Origin: Elusimicrobiota bacterium
Lineage (GTDB): Bacteria; Elusimicrobiota; Endomicrobiia; Endomicrobiales; Endomicrobiaceae
Assembly: GCA_031274365.1 (NCBI GenBank)
Contig: JAISQF010000008.1
Location: forward strand, 53,489-117,488
DNA: 64,000 nucleotides
Reading direction: 5' to 3'
This document shows, one piece after another, positions 33,107-43,684 of this stretch. Numbering within the stretch: position 1 is the stretch's first letter; each line of letters begins with the position of its first letter. The translations under genes were made by a program, and so were the position numbers. Below the pieces are notes generated by a model. That model was not told the origin of the DNA and ran no database searches. It saw only the letters and a program-made list of their open reading frames with translations.

Positions 33107-34612
33107 TTAAAAATTATCACGTTTTTTATTTGTAAATAAAACGTCCTCTTTTGTCCGGCCGATAATTTGCGCTTCTATCGTATTGCCGATTTCATCGAAA
33201 GTTTTTTTATAAACGACGAAATAATATTGCTTGGAAGAATTAAACATCTCCATAAATTCATTTTCCTCTATATGAATGACATTCGGTTTATCCCTATAAA
33301 ACATAAGCAAAGCGTTATAATATTTTGCCCTGTCCAATGTATAAATTTTATCGCCGTTATCGCCGACGGCGTTCATCTCGGGAAGTATTTTAACAGTGTT
33401 AACATAATGCTGATTATCTAAAGTTCTTGGAAAAAGTTTGAAAGCAAAACATAAAAATGAAAGCAACATCAACGCTGTCAATAGATATGAAATTACCGCA
33501 TTACCGCCCTTTTTTCTAAAAACGTATAAAAGCCCGAATGCGCTTAACATTGAAAACGGAATATAAAGAGGCAGAAGAAAATAATATTTATGTCCGCTCA
33601 TAGCCAAAAATAAAATTAAAGGAATATAAGCCCATATAATTATGAATTTTTCAAAAGATTGATTAAAGATTAATTTCTCTTTTATTATTTTTTTTATTGT
33701 TACAAAAGAACCGACAATCAAAAATATAAACCACGGCTGATAATTTGCCAAAAGTATATTTAAGTATGTTATGCGTCCGCTGTCGTCAAAAGGACTTGTC
33801 TCAAAATTTGCTCCCGTCAAAATTTTATAAGGAGTCGCCAAATATTCAATTAGAAACTTTTCTCCGTATTTATCATAAGCCGCTATATACCAAGGCAAAA
33901 CGATTAAAACCGCCAAAATCAAAGACAGCCATAAATGTTTGTTTAGAAATATTTTTTTTCTTTCGGGAATAGTTAAAACATAGAAAAAAACGACGGGAAT
34001 AATAAACAAACCGACCGCTTGCCTTATTGATATCGATATGGCAAGACAAATACCAAAGAGATAATAAAAAAGCGGCTTATCGCCGCTTACGGCTATATAA
34101 AAAGCAAAAACTGCAAAAGTAAAAAAAACTGCAAAATTACCGTCCGGATGAACCGCTCTTGAGTGATGCAAAAATTGTTGAGTCAAAAGCAAAACTGCAG
34201 CGCTTATAAAAGCAAATTTATATCCACGCCTTTTAGACAAAAATAAAAACACAATTATAACGCAGGCAAAACCCAATACGGCCGCCGGAAGTCTCATTGC
34301 AAAATCACTAAACCCTAAAAGCGCGCCCGACAAAGCGTATATCCAATAAAAAAGATGGCCTTTGCCGCTTGTAAAATCAATTTCATTGTCGGCGTTAACA
34401 AAGGTTATATAGTCGTTATTTATGACCATATTTTTTGACAAATTCGCATAATAATATCCATCGGTAGAGAGAGGATTTACGGATAAATTATTAAACAATA
34501 AATAAGCTGAAAATATAATCAAGGCTAAAAATAAAAAATTTCTGTTAAATTCTATATCGCCTTTTAGGAAAGATTTAACAGAAATTTTTATTTTAGATAA
34601 AACTTTTATCAT
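33107..34612 (-). CDS. GT39-family (ArnT/PMT-like) membrane glycosyltransferase
   Basis: NPLSTDGYYYANLSKNMV..SDFAMRLPAAVLGFACVIIVFLFLSKRRG..HHSRAVHPDGNFAVFFTFAVFAFY. Confidence 0.85.
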   Translation of the reverse strand: MIKVLSKIKISVKSFLKGDIEFNRNFLFLALIIFSAYLLFNNLSVNPLSTDGYYYANLSKNMVINNDYITFVNADNEIDFTSGKGHLFYWIYALSGALLGFSDFAMRLPAAVLGFACVIIVFLFLSKRRGYKFAFISAAVLLLTQQFLHHSRAVHPDGNFAVFFTFAVFAFYIAVSGDKPLFYYLFGICLAISISIRQAVGLFIIPVVFFYVLTIPERKKIFLNKHLWLSLILAVLIVLPWYIAAYDKYGEKFLIEYLATPYKILTGANFETSPFDDSGRITYLNILLANYQPWFIFLIVGSFVTIKKIIKEKLIFNQSFEKFIIIWAYIPLILFLAMSGHKYYFLLPLYIPFSMLSAFGLLYVFRKKGGNAVISYLLTALMLLSFLCFAFKLFPRTLDNQHYVNTVKILPEMNAVGDNGDKIYTLDRAKYYNALLMFYRDKPNVIHIEENEFMEMFNSSKQYYFVVYKKTFDEIGNTIEAQIIGRTKEDVLFTNKKRDNF

Positions 34613-34633
34613 AAAATTGCGCTCTCCTTTGAT

Positions 34634-35584
34634 TTAAGAGTTATCTAATCTTTCTTTAAGTTTAGGAAGAAATCTTAATATATCGTCATTATACTCGCTT
34701 TCCGAATTGTTAAAATTAGAAAGTTTATTTGTATTGCGAAGCTCGCGAGACAGACATTCCTCTTCCGATTTAGACCAATAATGATTTACTTCAATAATGT
34801 CAGTCGTCGCACCTATGACCGACGGATCCTCCAAATAAGGCATTTTTCTTTCATCAACCGGCATACCGATAACGGAAGAATAATGCTCATAAATTTTCCC
34901 GCAAGCCGCGCGGGGATTTATAATGGATTTACCCGTATTATCATTGACCACGCTGTCAACGGTATTTTCCGAACTTTTTCTCGAATAAAGATAATTTTCA
35001 ATAACTAATCCATTAGGTTTTGTTTTGTGTCCGCAAGAACCAAAAAATTTATAATGAATGGTAATTTGGGAAAACGCCTCGTAAGATTTCAAAAATTCAG
35101 AAATTGTGTCATGCTTTATAGGGACTATAAATTCATCAATATCAAAAACGGCCATCCATCTTGTTTCTTTTTTATATTTGCGCACAGCTTTTGTATAAAC
35201 TTCTATTTGAGGTTTTGGCCAAATATCGCCCTTAAAAGAAAATGTATGATAAACGACTATTCCTTTATCTATATAAGGTTTTAATATTTCATAAGTATTG
35301 TCTTTTGACTCATTGTCAAAAAAATAAAATCTTTCAATCCCCAAAAGCAAGTGATATTCAATCCATTCTTTTAAGTAAGGAGCTTCATTTTTTGAGCAGA
35401 CCAAAGCGCTTAAATAGACGGGAAATTTTGTATTATCCTCAAAAGCGTAACGCTTGCAGTAAAATTTGAGTTTCAACATAGACTTTCTCAAACTTCTGCG
35501 CTTTTCTTTTATAGGTATAAAAGAAGTTATAAATAAAACAAATATTTTCCAGATTCTAAAAAACAGTTTTAACGCGGTGTCCAT
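34634..35584 (-). CDS. Glycosyltransferase family 92-like
   Basis: ALVCSKNEAPYLKEWIEYHLLLGIERFYFFDNESKDNTYEIL..WMAVFDIDEFIVP. Confidence 0.85.
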   Translation of the reverse strand: MDTALKLFFRIWKIFVLFITSFIPIKEKRRSLRKSMLKLKFYCKRYAFEDNTKFPVYLSALVCSKNEAPYLKEWIEYHLLLGIERFYFFDNESKDNTYEILKPYIDKGIVVYHTFSFKGDIWPKPQIEVYTKAVRKYKKETRWMAVFDIDEFIVPIKHDTISEFLKSYEAFSQITIHYKFFGSCGHKTKPNGLVIENYLYSRKSSENTVDSVVNDNTGKSIINPRAACGKIYEHYSSVIGMPVDERKMPYLEDPSVIGATTDIIEVNHYWSKSEEECLSRELRNTNKLSNFNNSESEYNDDILRFLPKLKERLDNS

Positions 35585-35605
35585 TCTTTTGCGCTCCCAA
35601 TTTAT

Positions 35606-36763
35606 CTATTGGCCGCTTTTTTTACCTCTTGACGGTTTTTCTTTGGCTTGAGGCTGAGATTCGTCTTTTTTTATCTCATCCTCTTTTTTAGTTTCGCCGA
35701 GCGGTTTTTCATCTTTATTTTCCTTAACTTCTTTACTTTCTTTAACTTCTTTAACGCTTTTATCGTCTTTTAAGCCAAAAGCCTTAGCGCGTATTTTCCC
35801 TTCAATTTCGTCGGCAATATCTTGATGTTGATGCAAAAACTCCTTTACATTTTCTCTGCCCTGTCCCAATCTTTCTCCATTATAACTAAAAAACGCTCCG
35901 GCTTTTTCAATAAGTCCGTCCGCCACTCCAATGTCTATCAAATAACCCATTTTATCAACGCCCGAACCAAATATTATTTCAAATTCAGCTTGTCTAAAAG
36001 GAGGCGCGACTTTATTTTTTACCACTTTAACTCTAACTCTATTTCCAAGAATTTCATCGCCTTTTTTTACAGATTCTATTCTTCTTATATCAAGACGAAG
36101 AGAGGAATAAAATTTCAACGCTAATCCTCCGGGCGTGGTCTCGGGATTTCCCCATGAAACGCCGATTTTTTGTCTCAACTGATTTATAAAAACTATGGAA
36201 GTGTTTGATTTTGAAATATTTGACGTCAACTTTCTCAACGCTTGACTCATAAGTCTTGCCTGCAATCCCACAAAAGCGTCTCCCATTTCTCCTTCAATTT
36301 CAGCTTTCGGAACAAGAGCCGCTACAGAATCCACAATTATAATATCAACCGCTCCAGAACGTATAAGTTTATCCGCAATCTCTAATCCCTGCTCGCCTGA
36401 ATCCGGCTGAGAAATAAGCAAATTATCAATGTCCACTCCTATCTTAGACGCGTATTCCGGATCCATAGCGTGTTCGGCGTCTATATAAGCCGCAGTTCCG
36501 CCGAGCTTTTGCGCCTCAGCCACCATACATAAAGCTAAAGTTGTTTTGCCCGACGATTCGGGACCAAAAATTTCAATGACTCTGCCCCTTGGTATTCCGC
36601 CCACTCCTATGGCGATATCAAGAGGAAGCGCGCCGGTCGGTATAGCGTCCACTTTTTCTTTAGAATGTTTCTCCCCTAACCTCATAATCGCTTCTTTGCC
36701 AAAATCTTTTTCTATCTGAGAAAGAGCCAAATCTAAAGCCTTAATCTTGTCGTCTTTTGCCAT
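35606..36763 (-). CDS. recA: Recombinase RecA with Lys/Glu-rich C-terminal tail
   Basis: [81 protein letters not shown]. Confidence 0.98.
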   Translation of the reverse strand: MAKDDKIKALDLALSQIEKDFGKEAIMRLGEKHSKEKVDAIPTGALPLDIAIGVGGIPRGRVIEIFGPESSGKTTLALCMVAEAQKLGGTAAYIDAEHAMDPEYASKIGVDIDNLLISQPDSGEQGLEIADKLIRSGAVDIIIVDSVAALVPKAEIEGEMGDAFVGLQARLMSQALRKLTSNISKSNTSIVFINQLRQKIGVSWGNPETTPGGLALKFYSSLRLDIRRIESVKKGDEILGNRVRVKVVKNKVAPPFRQAEFEIIFGSGVDKMGYLIDIGVADGLIEKAGAFFSYNGERLGQGRENVKEFLHQHQDIADEIEGKIRAKAFGLKDDKSVKEVKESKEVKENKDEKPLGETKKEDEIKKDESQPQAKEKPSRGKKSGQ

Positions 36764-36855
36764 AACCGCCTCCTTTTAATCCTAATTGACTTACCGATTA
36801 TCTGATTTTTATTTTTAACAATACATAACAAACTATTTGCAATATACTAAAATTT

Positions 36856-37986
36856 TTATTTTTTCAGAAATTGCATAAACGCTTCTTTATTTTCAACAGG
36901 ACTCATTTTTGGTCTTCCCAAATCTTTCCTCGCTCCTTTACGAACAATAATTTCAATAAAAATTAAACCGCAATTTTCTCTCGTTTGCGCAAGAACTTTT
37001 TTCATTTCATCTTTATTAGACACGCTATATACTTTTTCATAACCTGCGGCGCGCGCTATTTGGCAAATATCTATAAACGGCGCTATTGTGGGTTGTCCTC
37101 CGACAGAATCGTGAGCTCCGTTATTTAACACAATATGGCGCAAATTAAACGGTTTTTTTGTTCCGATAGCGCATAAAGATCCCAAATGCATAAGCACTGC
37201 GCCGTCGCCGTCAAGACAAGTGAACCTAATTTCCGGTTTTTCTAAAGCGGCGCCAAGCGCGATATGAGAAGCATGTCCCATAGAGCCGACTGTAAGAAAA
37301 TCATGACTGTGATTCATTTTATATTTATCTCTTATTTCATAAAGCTCCCGCGAAATCATACCGGTAGTCGAAATAAAAGCCTCATTTTCATTTGACAAAT
37401 TTACAATATCTTCAATAGCTTCCTCTCTGCTCATTTGCGCTTTATTATCATAACCCTTATTTTGCAAAACATAAGGCTTAAAAATATCTTTCCTGACGAC
37501 AAAAGCATAAGGAGCGCTGTTTTTAGAAAAATAATCAAAACATTGCGCCATCTGTTTTTTTACATCATCTTCATTATTTTCAACGATAGAGTAAGGTATT
37601 CCTAACGTTTTAAGAATATCGCAGGTGACTTTCCCCTGCTTAACGTGTTGAGGCTCGTCTTTTATTCCGGGCTCGCCGCGCCAGCCGATAAGCAAAATCA
37701 TCGGTATTTGATAAACGTCAAAATCGGCAAGAGACAATAAAGGATTTATCGCATTTCCTATGCCGGAATTTTGCATATAGATTAGAGGGATTTTCCCCAA
37801 AGCAAGATAATAACCGGCGGCAAGTCCTATGGCTGCTCCTTCATTTACGGCTACGATATGTTTTTTATCGCCGCAATTATCCGTAATAAAAGCGCAAAAA
37901 CTTTTCAAAAGAGAATCGGGAACACCGCAAAAAAAATCAACGTTATTTTTTTTTAGCTCTGAATAAAAAAACGAAACGTCTATCAT
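36856..37986 (-). CDS. aepY: Phosphonopyruvate decarboxylase
   Basis: FFYSELKKNNVDFFCGVPDSLLKSFCAFI..AVNEGAAIGLAAGYYLALGKIPLIYMQNSGIGNAINPLLSLAD..LDGDGAVLMHLGSLCAIG (ThDP); start overlaps pepM stop. Confidence 0.92.
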   Translation of the reverse strand: MIDVSFFYSELKKNNVDFFCGVPDSLLKSFCAFITDNCGDKKHIVAVNEGAAIGLAAGYYLALGKIPLIYMQNSGIGNAINPLLSLADFDVYQIPMILLIGWRGEPGIKDEPQHVKQGKVTCDILKTLGIPYSIVENNEDDVKKQMAQCFDYFSKNSAPYAFVVRKDIFKPYVLQNKGYDNKAQMSREEAIEDIVNLSNENEAFISTTGMISRELYEIRDKYKMNHSHDFLTVGSMGHASHIALGAALEKPEIRFTCLDGDGAVLMHLGSLCAIGTKKPFNLRHIVLNNGAHDSVGGQPTIAPFIDICQIARAAGYEKVYSVSNKDEMKKVLAQTRENCGLIFIEIIVRKGARKDLGRPKMSPVENKEAFMQFLKK

Positions 37987-39296
37987 TATTTGCCTCCCGG
38001 TATCAATTCCAAAATCTCTTTTATGGGCATACAAAATTCGTCGGCTCTAATCGAACGTTCGTCGTCGAGTATAATTTTTGCAACATTTAACATAGCGGGA
38101 TAAGACGCGCGCAGCATGTGATTTGCATAGATAATAATATTTGCGCCCCACGATAAAAATTCTTTTTCTCTAAATTGGTTGTATGTCGTGGGAACGAGAA
38201 CTATCGGAACGCTCAAATAATCGTCCCTAAATCTTAAACAAAATTCTTTAATGTCCTGTCCGCTTTTTTCTTTGCTGTGAATCATAACTCCGTCCGCTCC
38301 GGCCTCGACATAAGCTTTGGCTCTTTTAAGCGCGTCGTCCACGCTATGGCCCGCTATCAAACTTTCAAGCCTTGCTATAATCATAAATTCTTTCGTTATT
38401 TGAGCGCGTTTTCCCGCTCTTATTTTTAAGCAAAAATCCTCGATAGACGAAAGTTCTTGTTTAACTTCAGTTCCAAAAAGCGAATTCTTTTTCAATCCGA
38501 CTTTGTCCTCGATGATAACGGCCGATATGCCGTTTCTTTCAAGAGTGCGGACTGTAAAAACAAAATGCTCGGTTTTTCCGCCGGTATCTCCGTCATAAAT
38601 AATCGGTTTTGTCGTGCATTCAAGAATATTCGTCAAGTCCTGCATCCGCGTCGTTAAATCCACCGCTTCAATGTCGGGTTTTCCTTTGCTGGCAGAATCC
38701 GTAAGACTCGACGACCACATTCCGTCAAAACTGTGCAAGCCGTCTTCTTTTTGTATTTCAAGTTTTTCAATTATCAACCCCGACAAACCCGAATGCGCCT
38801 CCATAATTCTTACTATTTTTTTTACCTCTATAAGACGTTTTAACGACGCAAGACGAACGTCGGGAGTAATTCCTATCGAACGCATAGCCTCGCCCATAGC
38901 CGAAGAATTTACTCCTTTGGTGTAAGGGATTTCTATCACCTCTCCGCCAAGCTCTTTCATTAAAGCAAAAACATCGTCTCTTTCTTTTCTCAAAAATCCG
39001 CTTTCCCAATCGTCTCCGTGAATAATCGCATCCGGTTTATACTTGCGCAAATTCGGAATATAACTCCACTCCTCCTGAGCCACGATACGCGACACTCCTT
39101 TAATATTTTCTATCACCGCTTTTCTTTGCTCGTAATTTAGATAAGGAACTCTTTTGCGCGACGCTATCGCGCTGTCTGTGAGAAGTCCCACCAAAACGTC
39201 GCCTCTTTTTGCGGCTTCCTTTATTATATTTATAATTCCGGGATGAACGATTTCTCCGCTCAAACCCAAATAAATAGTTTTCGTTTTATCCGTCAT
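37986..39296 (-). CDS. pepM: Cytidylyltransferase-like domain (HxGH lost) fused to phosphoenolpyruvate mutase
   Basis: PIIYDGDTGGKTEHF; VIIEDKVGLKKNSLFG = EDKx5NS PEP mutase signature; N-term VHPGIINII. Confidence 0.93.
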   Translation of the reverse strand: MTDKTKTIYLGLSGEIVHPGIINIIKEAAKRGDVLVGLLTDSAIASRKRVPYLNYEQRKAVIENIKGVSRIVAQEEWSYIPNLRKYKPDAIIHGDDWESGFLRKERDDVFALMKELGGEVIEIPYTKGVNSSAMGEAMRSIGITPDVRLASLKRLIEVKKIVRIMEAHSGLSGLIIEKLEIQKEDGLHSFDGMWSSSLTDSASKGKPDIEAVDLTTRMQDLTNILECTTKPIIYDGDTGGKTEHFVFTVRTLERNGISAVIIEDKVGLKKNSLFGTEVKQELSSIEDFCLKIRAGKRAQITKEFMIIARLESLIAGHSVDDALKRAKAYVEAGADGVMIHSKEKSGQDIKEFCLRFRDDYLSVPIVLVPTTYNQFREKEFLSWGANIIIYANHMLRASYPAMLNVAKIILDDERSIRADEFCMPIKEILELIPGGK

Positions 39297-41116
39297 ATTT
39301 CCTCCATATATTTTTTAAGAATACGGCAAAATTCTTGCATTTCCCAAACTTTTATATCTCCGATATTTGCAATGCGAAAAGTATCGGCTTGCGAAATTTT
39401 TCCGGGATAAATAGTAAATCCGCTCTTTTGCGCAAAATCATGAAAATCGTCAAAATTATATTTTGGAGATTTTGGCTCTAAAACAGCCGTTATCATTTTT
39501 GATTGATGTTTAAGCGGAACAAGCATTTTTAATTTTAATTCGTCAACCGTTTTCACAAGCTCTTTCCAGCAAGCCGAGTAACGAGCGTAGCGTTTTTCTA
39601 TAGTTTCAATTTTTGTCTCGATAATAGCTTGGCGCAAAGCGTAAAGAGTCTGAACGGGAGGAGTAAAACGCATTTGTTTGCTTTTTTCAAAATGCAAATA
39701 TTGAGACCATAAATTCAAATAATAATTTCTCATAGGATAATTTTTTATATTTTCAAGCGCTTGTTTGCGGCAAAAAACAAAAGCCGCTCCCGCCATTGCC
39801 TGAATATTTTTATTTGAAGTCGAAGCCATAAAGTCAATACAGTCTCTATCCATATCAATAGGTATGGCGGCAAAAGCGCTTACCGCGTCCACTATTGTAA
39901 CAATTCCATACTCACGGCAAAAACGACAAATCTCAGGCACAGGATTTAATAGACCCGTTGTAGTTTCATGATAGACAATGGCAATATGAGTAAATTTCCC
40001 GTCAATCAATTTTGATTTCAAAGTTTCAATATCAATTGGTAAAAATCCGGAACTTTCATAAATCTCAAAATTAATTTTATAAACCTCGGCAATCTTTGCC
40101 AAACGCAAACCGTAAGCGCCGTTATTAACTATCAAAAGTTTTCCGTCGTCGGGTATGCAGGAAGAAATCATCGCCTCGTCGGCCGCCGTTCCCGACCCAC
40201 CGAATAAAACTGTTTTTATATTTTCTTTTTTCCCCACCATTGCCGAAAGTTCGTCGCATATCCATCGCATAATCCCGCCAAACTTTTTTTCCCTCGGACA
40301 TATGTCGGGACATATTTGAGCGTATTTTACGCTGTCGGTAGTCGTGGCCGGCCCCGGATTTAACAACACTTCGCGCTCGACGGAATATAAAGATTCGTTT
40401 TCAATAATACGCGGAAGAATTTCTTTTTTTGCCATTTCCAAATGATTATTGTCGTCAATTTCACGCCAAGCGTAATATTGTATTTTTTTTACAAAAACCG
40501 GACAATCGCCGGTTGAAACGGACGCGAGAACTTTTTCATAATCAAGTTTTGGAAAATCTTTTTTATTTTTGTCAAAAAACAGACGCATAGATTTTAGCAA
40601 TTTAAGAGAAACTTTGCTGATGCCGACCAACTCCGCACCGGCATTTGCAAGTTCGTCTTTTTTCTTAGATATATTTTTTAACAAATCGTTTTTTCCTATC
40701 TCAATATAGACTTCGTCGCCCGAGCAAGTCGCGCCTGAAGCTAAAACAATATTCGAACGTCTGTCGTTTATCAAAACGTTTAATCCGGCTTTATCATAAA
40801 TCAAATCCGATTCAAGCAATAAAAAATCATCGTCTATCAAATCCACGCAAATATCGAGAGTGGCCATACTTCCAACGTTTGCATAATCATAATTTTTTAT
40901 CGTGCGGATAACGGAATATTTTTTTGCCAAATCGTCGTAAAAATTACTGCAATGCCCGGTCCCTATTATAATTTTGTCTATCCCCGCATTTATAAGTTTT
41001 TGAACCGACCACTCGACGATGGCAATGCCGTTTAGCTCTATAAAACCTTTAGGCATATATTTCGTTTTATCTTCTAATCTCGAACCCAGCCCGGCAGCAA
41101 GTATAACAGCTTGCAT
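39293..41116 (-). CDS. NTP transferase (PntC-like) fused to 2-aminoethylphosphonate transaminase
   Basis: N-term VILAAGLGSRLEDKTKYMPKGFIELNG; C-term LLNPGPATTTDSVKYAQICPDICPREKKF..VDAVSAFAAIPID..STSNKNIQAMAG. Confidence 0.9.
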   Translation of the reverse strand: MQAVILAAGLGSRLEDKTKYMPKGFIELNGIAIVEWSVQKLINAGIDKIIIGTGHCSNFYDDLAKKYSVIRTIKNYDYANVGSMATLDICVDLIDDDFLLLESDLIYDKAGLNVLINDRRSNIVLASGATCSGDEVYIEIGKNDLLKNISKKKDELANAGAELVGISKVSLKLLKSMRLFFDKNKKDFPKLDYEKVLASVSTGDCPVFVKKIQYYAWREIDDNNHLEMAKKEILPRIIENESLYSVEREVLLNPGPATTTDSVKYAQICPDICPREKKFGGIMRWICDELSAMVGKKENIKTVLFGGSGTAADEAMISSCIPDDGKLLIVNNGAYGLRLAKIAEVYKINFEIYESSGFLPIDIETLKSKLIDGKFTHIAIVYHETTTGLLNPVPEICRFCREYGIVTIVDAVSAFAAIPIDMDRDCIDFMASTSNKNIQAMAGAAFVFCRKQALENIKNYPMRNYYLNLWSQYLHFEKSKQMRFTPPVQTLYALRQAIIETKIETIEKRYARYSACWKELVKTVDELKLKMLVPLKHQSKMITAVLEPKSPKYNFDDFHDFAQKSGFTIYPGKISQADTFRIANIGDIKVWEMQEFCRILKKYMEEI

Positions 41117-41153
41117 AGTTTCCTCCTCTTAAATTTTTTATAAGACGCGTCTA

Positions 41154-43673
41154 TTAAAGCAATTCTCCCTTGTCGAATCTGCGCCCTCTTATTTCAACTT
41201 CCGTATTCTTAATTTTATATTTCAACGGAATAGGAGAGTCGTAAAGATAAGCAAAAACAATGGGAAATAAATCCTGAACTATGGTAAATTCTTTATCATA
41301 TTTTGACGCTCTTTTTTTATCAGGCCAATGTATCGCCATAAATGCGCCAAAAGTGTCGCGAAAATGCATAGCGCTTATTTCTTTTGCGTCAAGACTGGAA
41401 TAAAGACGGACGGCATCGTCTAATAAAACGGGCCCGTGATCGCTCATTATAATTACAATCGCGTCCGGATTATTTCTTAAAGTCAATTCAAGTTCTTTTT
41501 TCATATCTTTTATCGAATTGTAATATCTTGGTTTCCATCTGCGCTGCTCCTCGGCGGAACCATGTCCCTGTAATGTCGAATGGTCGGGACCCGTATGTCC
41601 CCAAGCAAAAATTTTATCTTTATTATTTTGTTTAGAGGCAAATTTAGCGGTCACCATAGCGGGATAATCGGAATAATATTTTAACATTGTGCTGTTTAGA
41701 TATCCCTGCATTATCCCAAGCAATACTTGAGGCATAAAACCGTATTTATTCATTACTCTCATAACAGAATCAACGTCTTGGGATTGATAATCGACAAGAC
41801 TGCCTTCAAGCCAAATTGAATATCCTTTGCTGTGCAATAAAATATCGGTAAAATTTTCTCCGCTCATAATTTTTTCCCAAAGTATGCTTACGGAAGGATG
41901 ATTGTTGTTGACATCTGTAAATGAGATTGTTGACATCACCAAAGCGCTTTTATCCGAGATATTAAAAATAGACGACATTGTCCCTAACGTATTATCGGTA
42001 ATAGAATAAACGTCATAAATAGTAAAATCATATTCCTTTAATATTTCCTCTACTTCTTCATAATCAATATTTAAAACTTGGGCTAAATCTTTTCTTGGAA
42101 AAGCGTCATGCATAAAAAGATAAATGCTCGGCGTGTCCTTCATATCCATATTTAGTAATTCTTCGGGAACGGCTTCGACAATTTGATCTTTTACGTCGAT
42201 ATTTACCACATTGTCGTCTTGAGACGCGGACTTTAATGCAAAAGCTGAAAAAGGACTATATGCGGCGCCGCAAAGTAAAAATATAATTAAAATTTTTCTA
42301 TACCTTTTTATAAGATTGAGGACAAAAAATACGAAAGCAAATAAAATAATAAAATCAACTGAAATATCTCCCGTAAATTTTACCATAGTTCTTATTAAAG
42401 GTAAAAACATAGCCGACAATATAAAAGAAACCGATAAATCCGTAATTTCTCTTAGCGGCAATGAACTAAAAAAAGAAGAAATCACAGGTAACAATGCCGC
42501 AAAAAATATAAGTATCGCCAGATATATAATTATGTCGTTTCCGACGAAATACATTTGATTTGGATTAACATAAATCAAAGCCGGAAATAAAACCGCAACC
42601 ATACAAAAACCCGAACTTTGCGCATATTCTTTAAAAAGATATTTTTTGAAATGCCATTTATTGCAAATTAAAAAGAAAAGCAAAACCGACAATAAATAAT
42701 AAAGTTTCTCGTCTAAATATACTCTGTTGGGGATGAGAAATAACAATAAGGCAATTAAAATTATTCTGCTCTTAAAATGTTTGTCCTGTTTTATATTAGA
42801 GTGAATATAACCGCAGGCTTTTAGAATGCAAGCCGCATAAGAAAGAATCAAAGCGCCGTAAAGAATAGGAACATTTGATTTGTCAAAATTTCCAAAAGAA
42901 AAAAGATTTATAGAAAAATAAAGAGCGCAAAAAAGCAGGAAAACGCTTAACTCGTCTTTGTTTATAAAACCCTTTATCTTTTTGCCGACCGCCTGCGCAA
43001 TTTCAGAAACACTATTTTCTTTATTCCAAATTATAAAATATCTAATCATATTTATAAGATTGTTAAATGTCCAATAAAGAACTAATCCAGCGGGCGAAGT
43101 ATAAAGCAATACTAAGAAAAATACCGCTATAATATAACTTTGTTTTCTCTCTTTTTCTGTTTCTCTGCTCACGCTGCCGGCATTCCAAGTCATAAATATC
43201 GCGGCCGCAAAATTTATCAATGTCATCATTACCGGCAATAAATTTACTCCGCCCAAAATTTTATCAGGCTCGCCCAAATCATTTATAAATAAAAAGCTTA
43301 CTCCTCTAAGTCCTTCAAAATGTTTCAACATTTCGTATGCCGCTATAAAAAAAGGAATTTGTATTAGCAGCGATGACAATGAACGCAATGAATATATAGG
43401 CGAATATTTAAACGATTTATAAAGCTTTTGCATATGCTTGTGACGAATTTGAGGATCTTTAATTTTATTTATGCGCTCTATAAAGGGATCTAATCTTTCC
43501 CTTGTATTCTTCTCGCGCTTTTCTAAAATTCCGGTAAGATAATAAAAAGGCGTTAAAAATCCTGTGACGGCTATTGATAGAAAAATAATTGAAATCCCGT
43601 ATGAATTGCTGATAATATAAAAATATTCAAATACATTTCTTAATGCTGTTTCTAAATAATGCATACGACACAA
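41154..43673 (-). CDS. YidC/Oxa1-like domain + polytopic membrane region + C-terminal sulfatase/alkaline-phosphatase-fold domain (fusion, copy 1)
   Basis: SPIYSLRSLSSLLIQIPFFIAAYEML..TSPAGLVLYWTFNNLINMIRYFII; C-term PSIYLFMHDAFPRKDL..NTLGTMSSIF..FAWGHTGPDHSTLQGHG..IIMSDHGPVLL. Confidence 0.85.
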   Translation of the reverse strand: MCRMHYLETALRNVFEYFYIISNSYGISIIFLSIAVTGFLTPFYYLTGILEKREKNTRERLDPFIERINKIKDPQIRHKHMQKLYKSFKYSPIYSLRSLSSLLIQIPFFIAAYEMLKHFEGLRGVSFLFINDLGEPDKILGGVNLLPVMMTLINFAAAIFMTWNAGSVSRETEKERKQSYIIAVFFLVLLYTSPAGLVLYWTFNNLINMIRYFIIWNKENSVSEIAQAVGKKIKGFINKDELSVFLLFCALYFSINLFSFGNFDKSNVPILYGALILSYAACILKACGYIHSNIKQDKHFKSRIILIALLLFLIPNRVYLDEKLYYLLSVLLFFLICNKWHFKKYLFKEYAQSSGFCMVAVLFPALIYVNPNQMYFVGNDIIIYLAILIFFAALLPVISSFFSSLPLREITDLSVSFILSAMFLPLIRTMVKFTGDISVDFIILFAFVFFVLNLIKRYRKILIIFLLCGAAYSPFSAFALKSASQDDNVVNIDVKDQIVEAVPEELLNMDMKDTPSIYLFMHDAFPRKDLAQVLNIDYEEVEEILKEYDFTIYDVYSITDNTLGTMSSIFNISDKSALVMSTISFTDVNNNHPSVSILWEKIMSGENFTDILLHSKGYSIWLEGSLVDYQSQDVDSVMRVMNKYGFMPQVLLGIMQGYLNSTMLKYYSDYPAMVTAKFASKQNNKDKIFAWGHTGPDHSTLQGHGSAEEQRRWKPRYYNSIKDMKKELELTLRNNPDAIVIIMSDHGPVLLDDAVRLYSSLDAKEISAMHFRDTFGAFMAIHWPDKKRASKYDKEFTIVQDLFPIVFAYLYDSPIPLKYKIKNTEVEIRGRRFDKGELL
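42895..43664. repeat. Direct repeat copy 1 (YidC-domain coding segment)
   Basis: Near-identical to 46671..47440 at constant offset 3776. Confidence 0.9.
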
Positions 43674-43684
43674 CCTCTTTGTTT

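Noticed and set aside
38767-39009. Short minus-strand ORFs in alternate frames (also 8517..8699, 16116..16325, 22780..22995, 40125..40313, 55594..55860)
   Set aside because: Fully overlapped by recognised genes in another frame; no independent support
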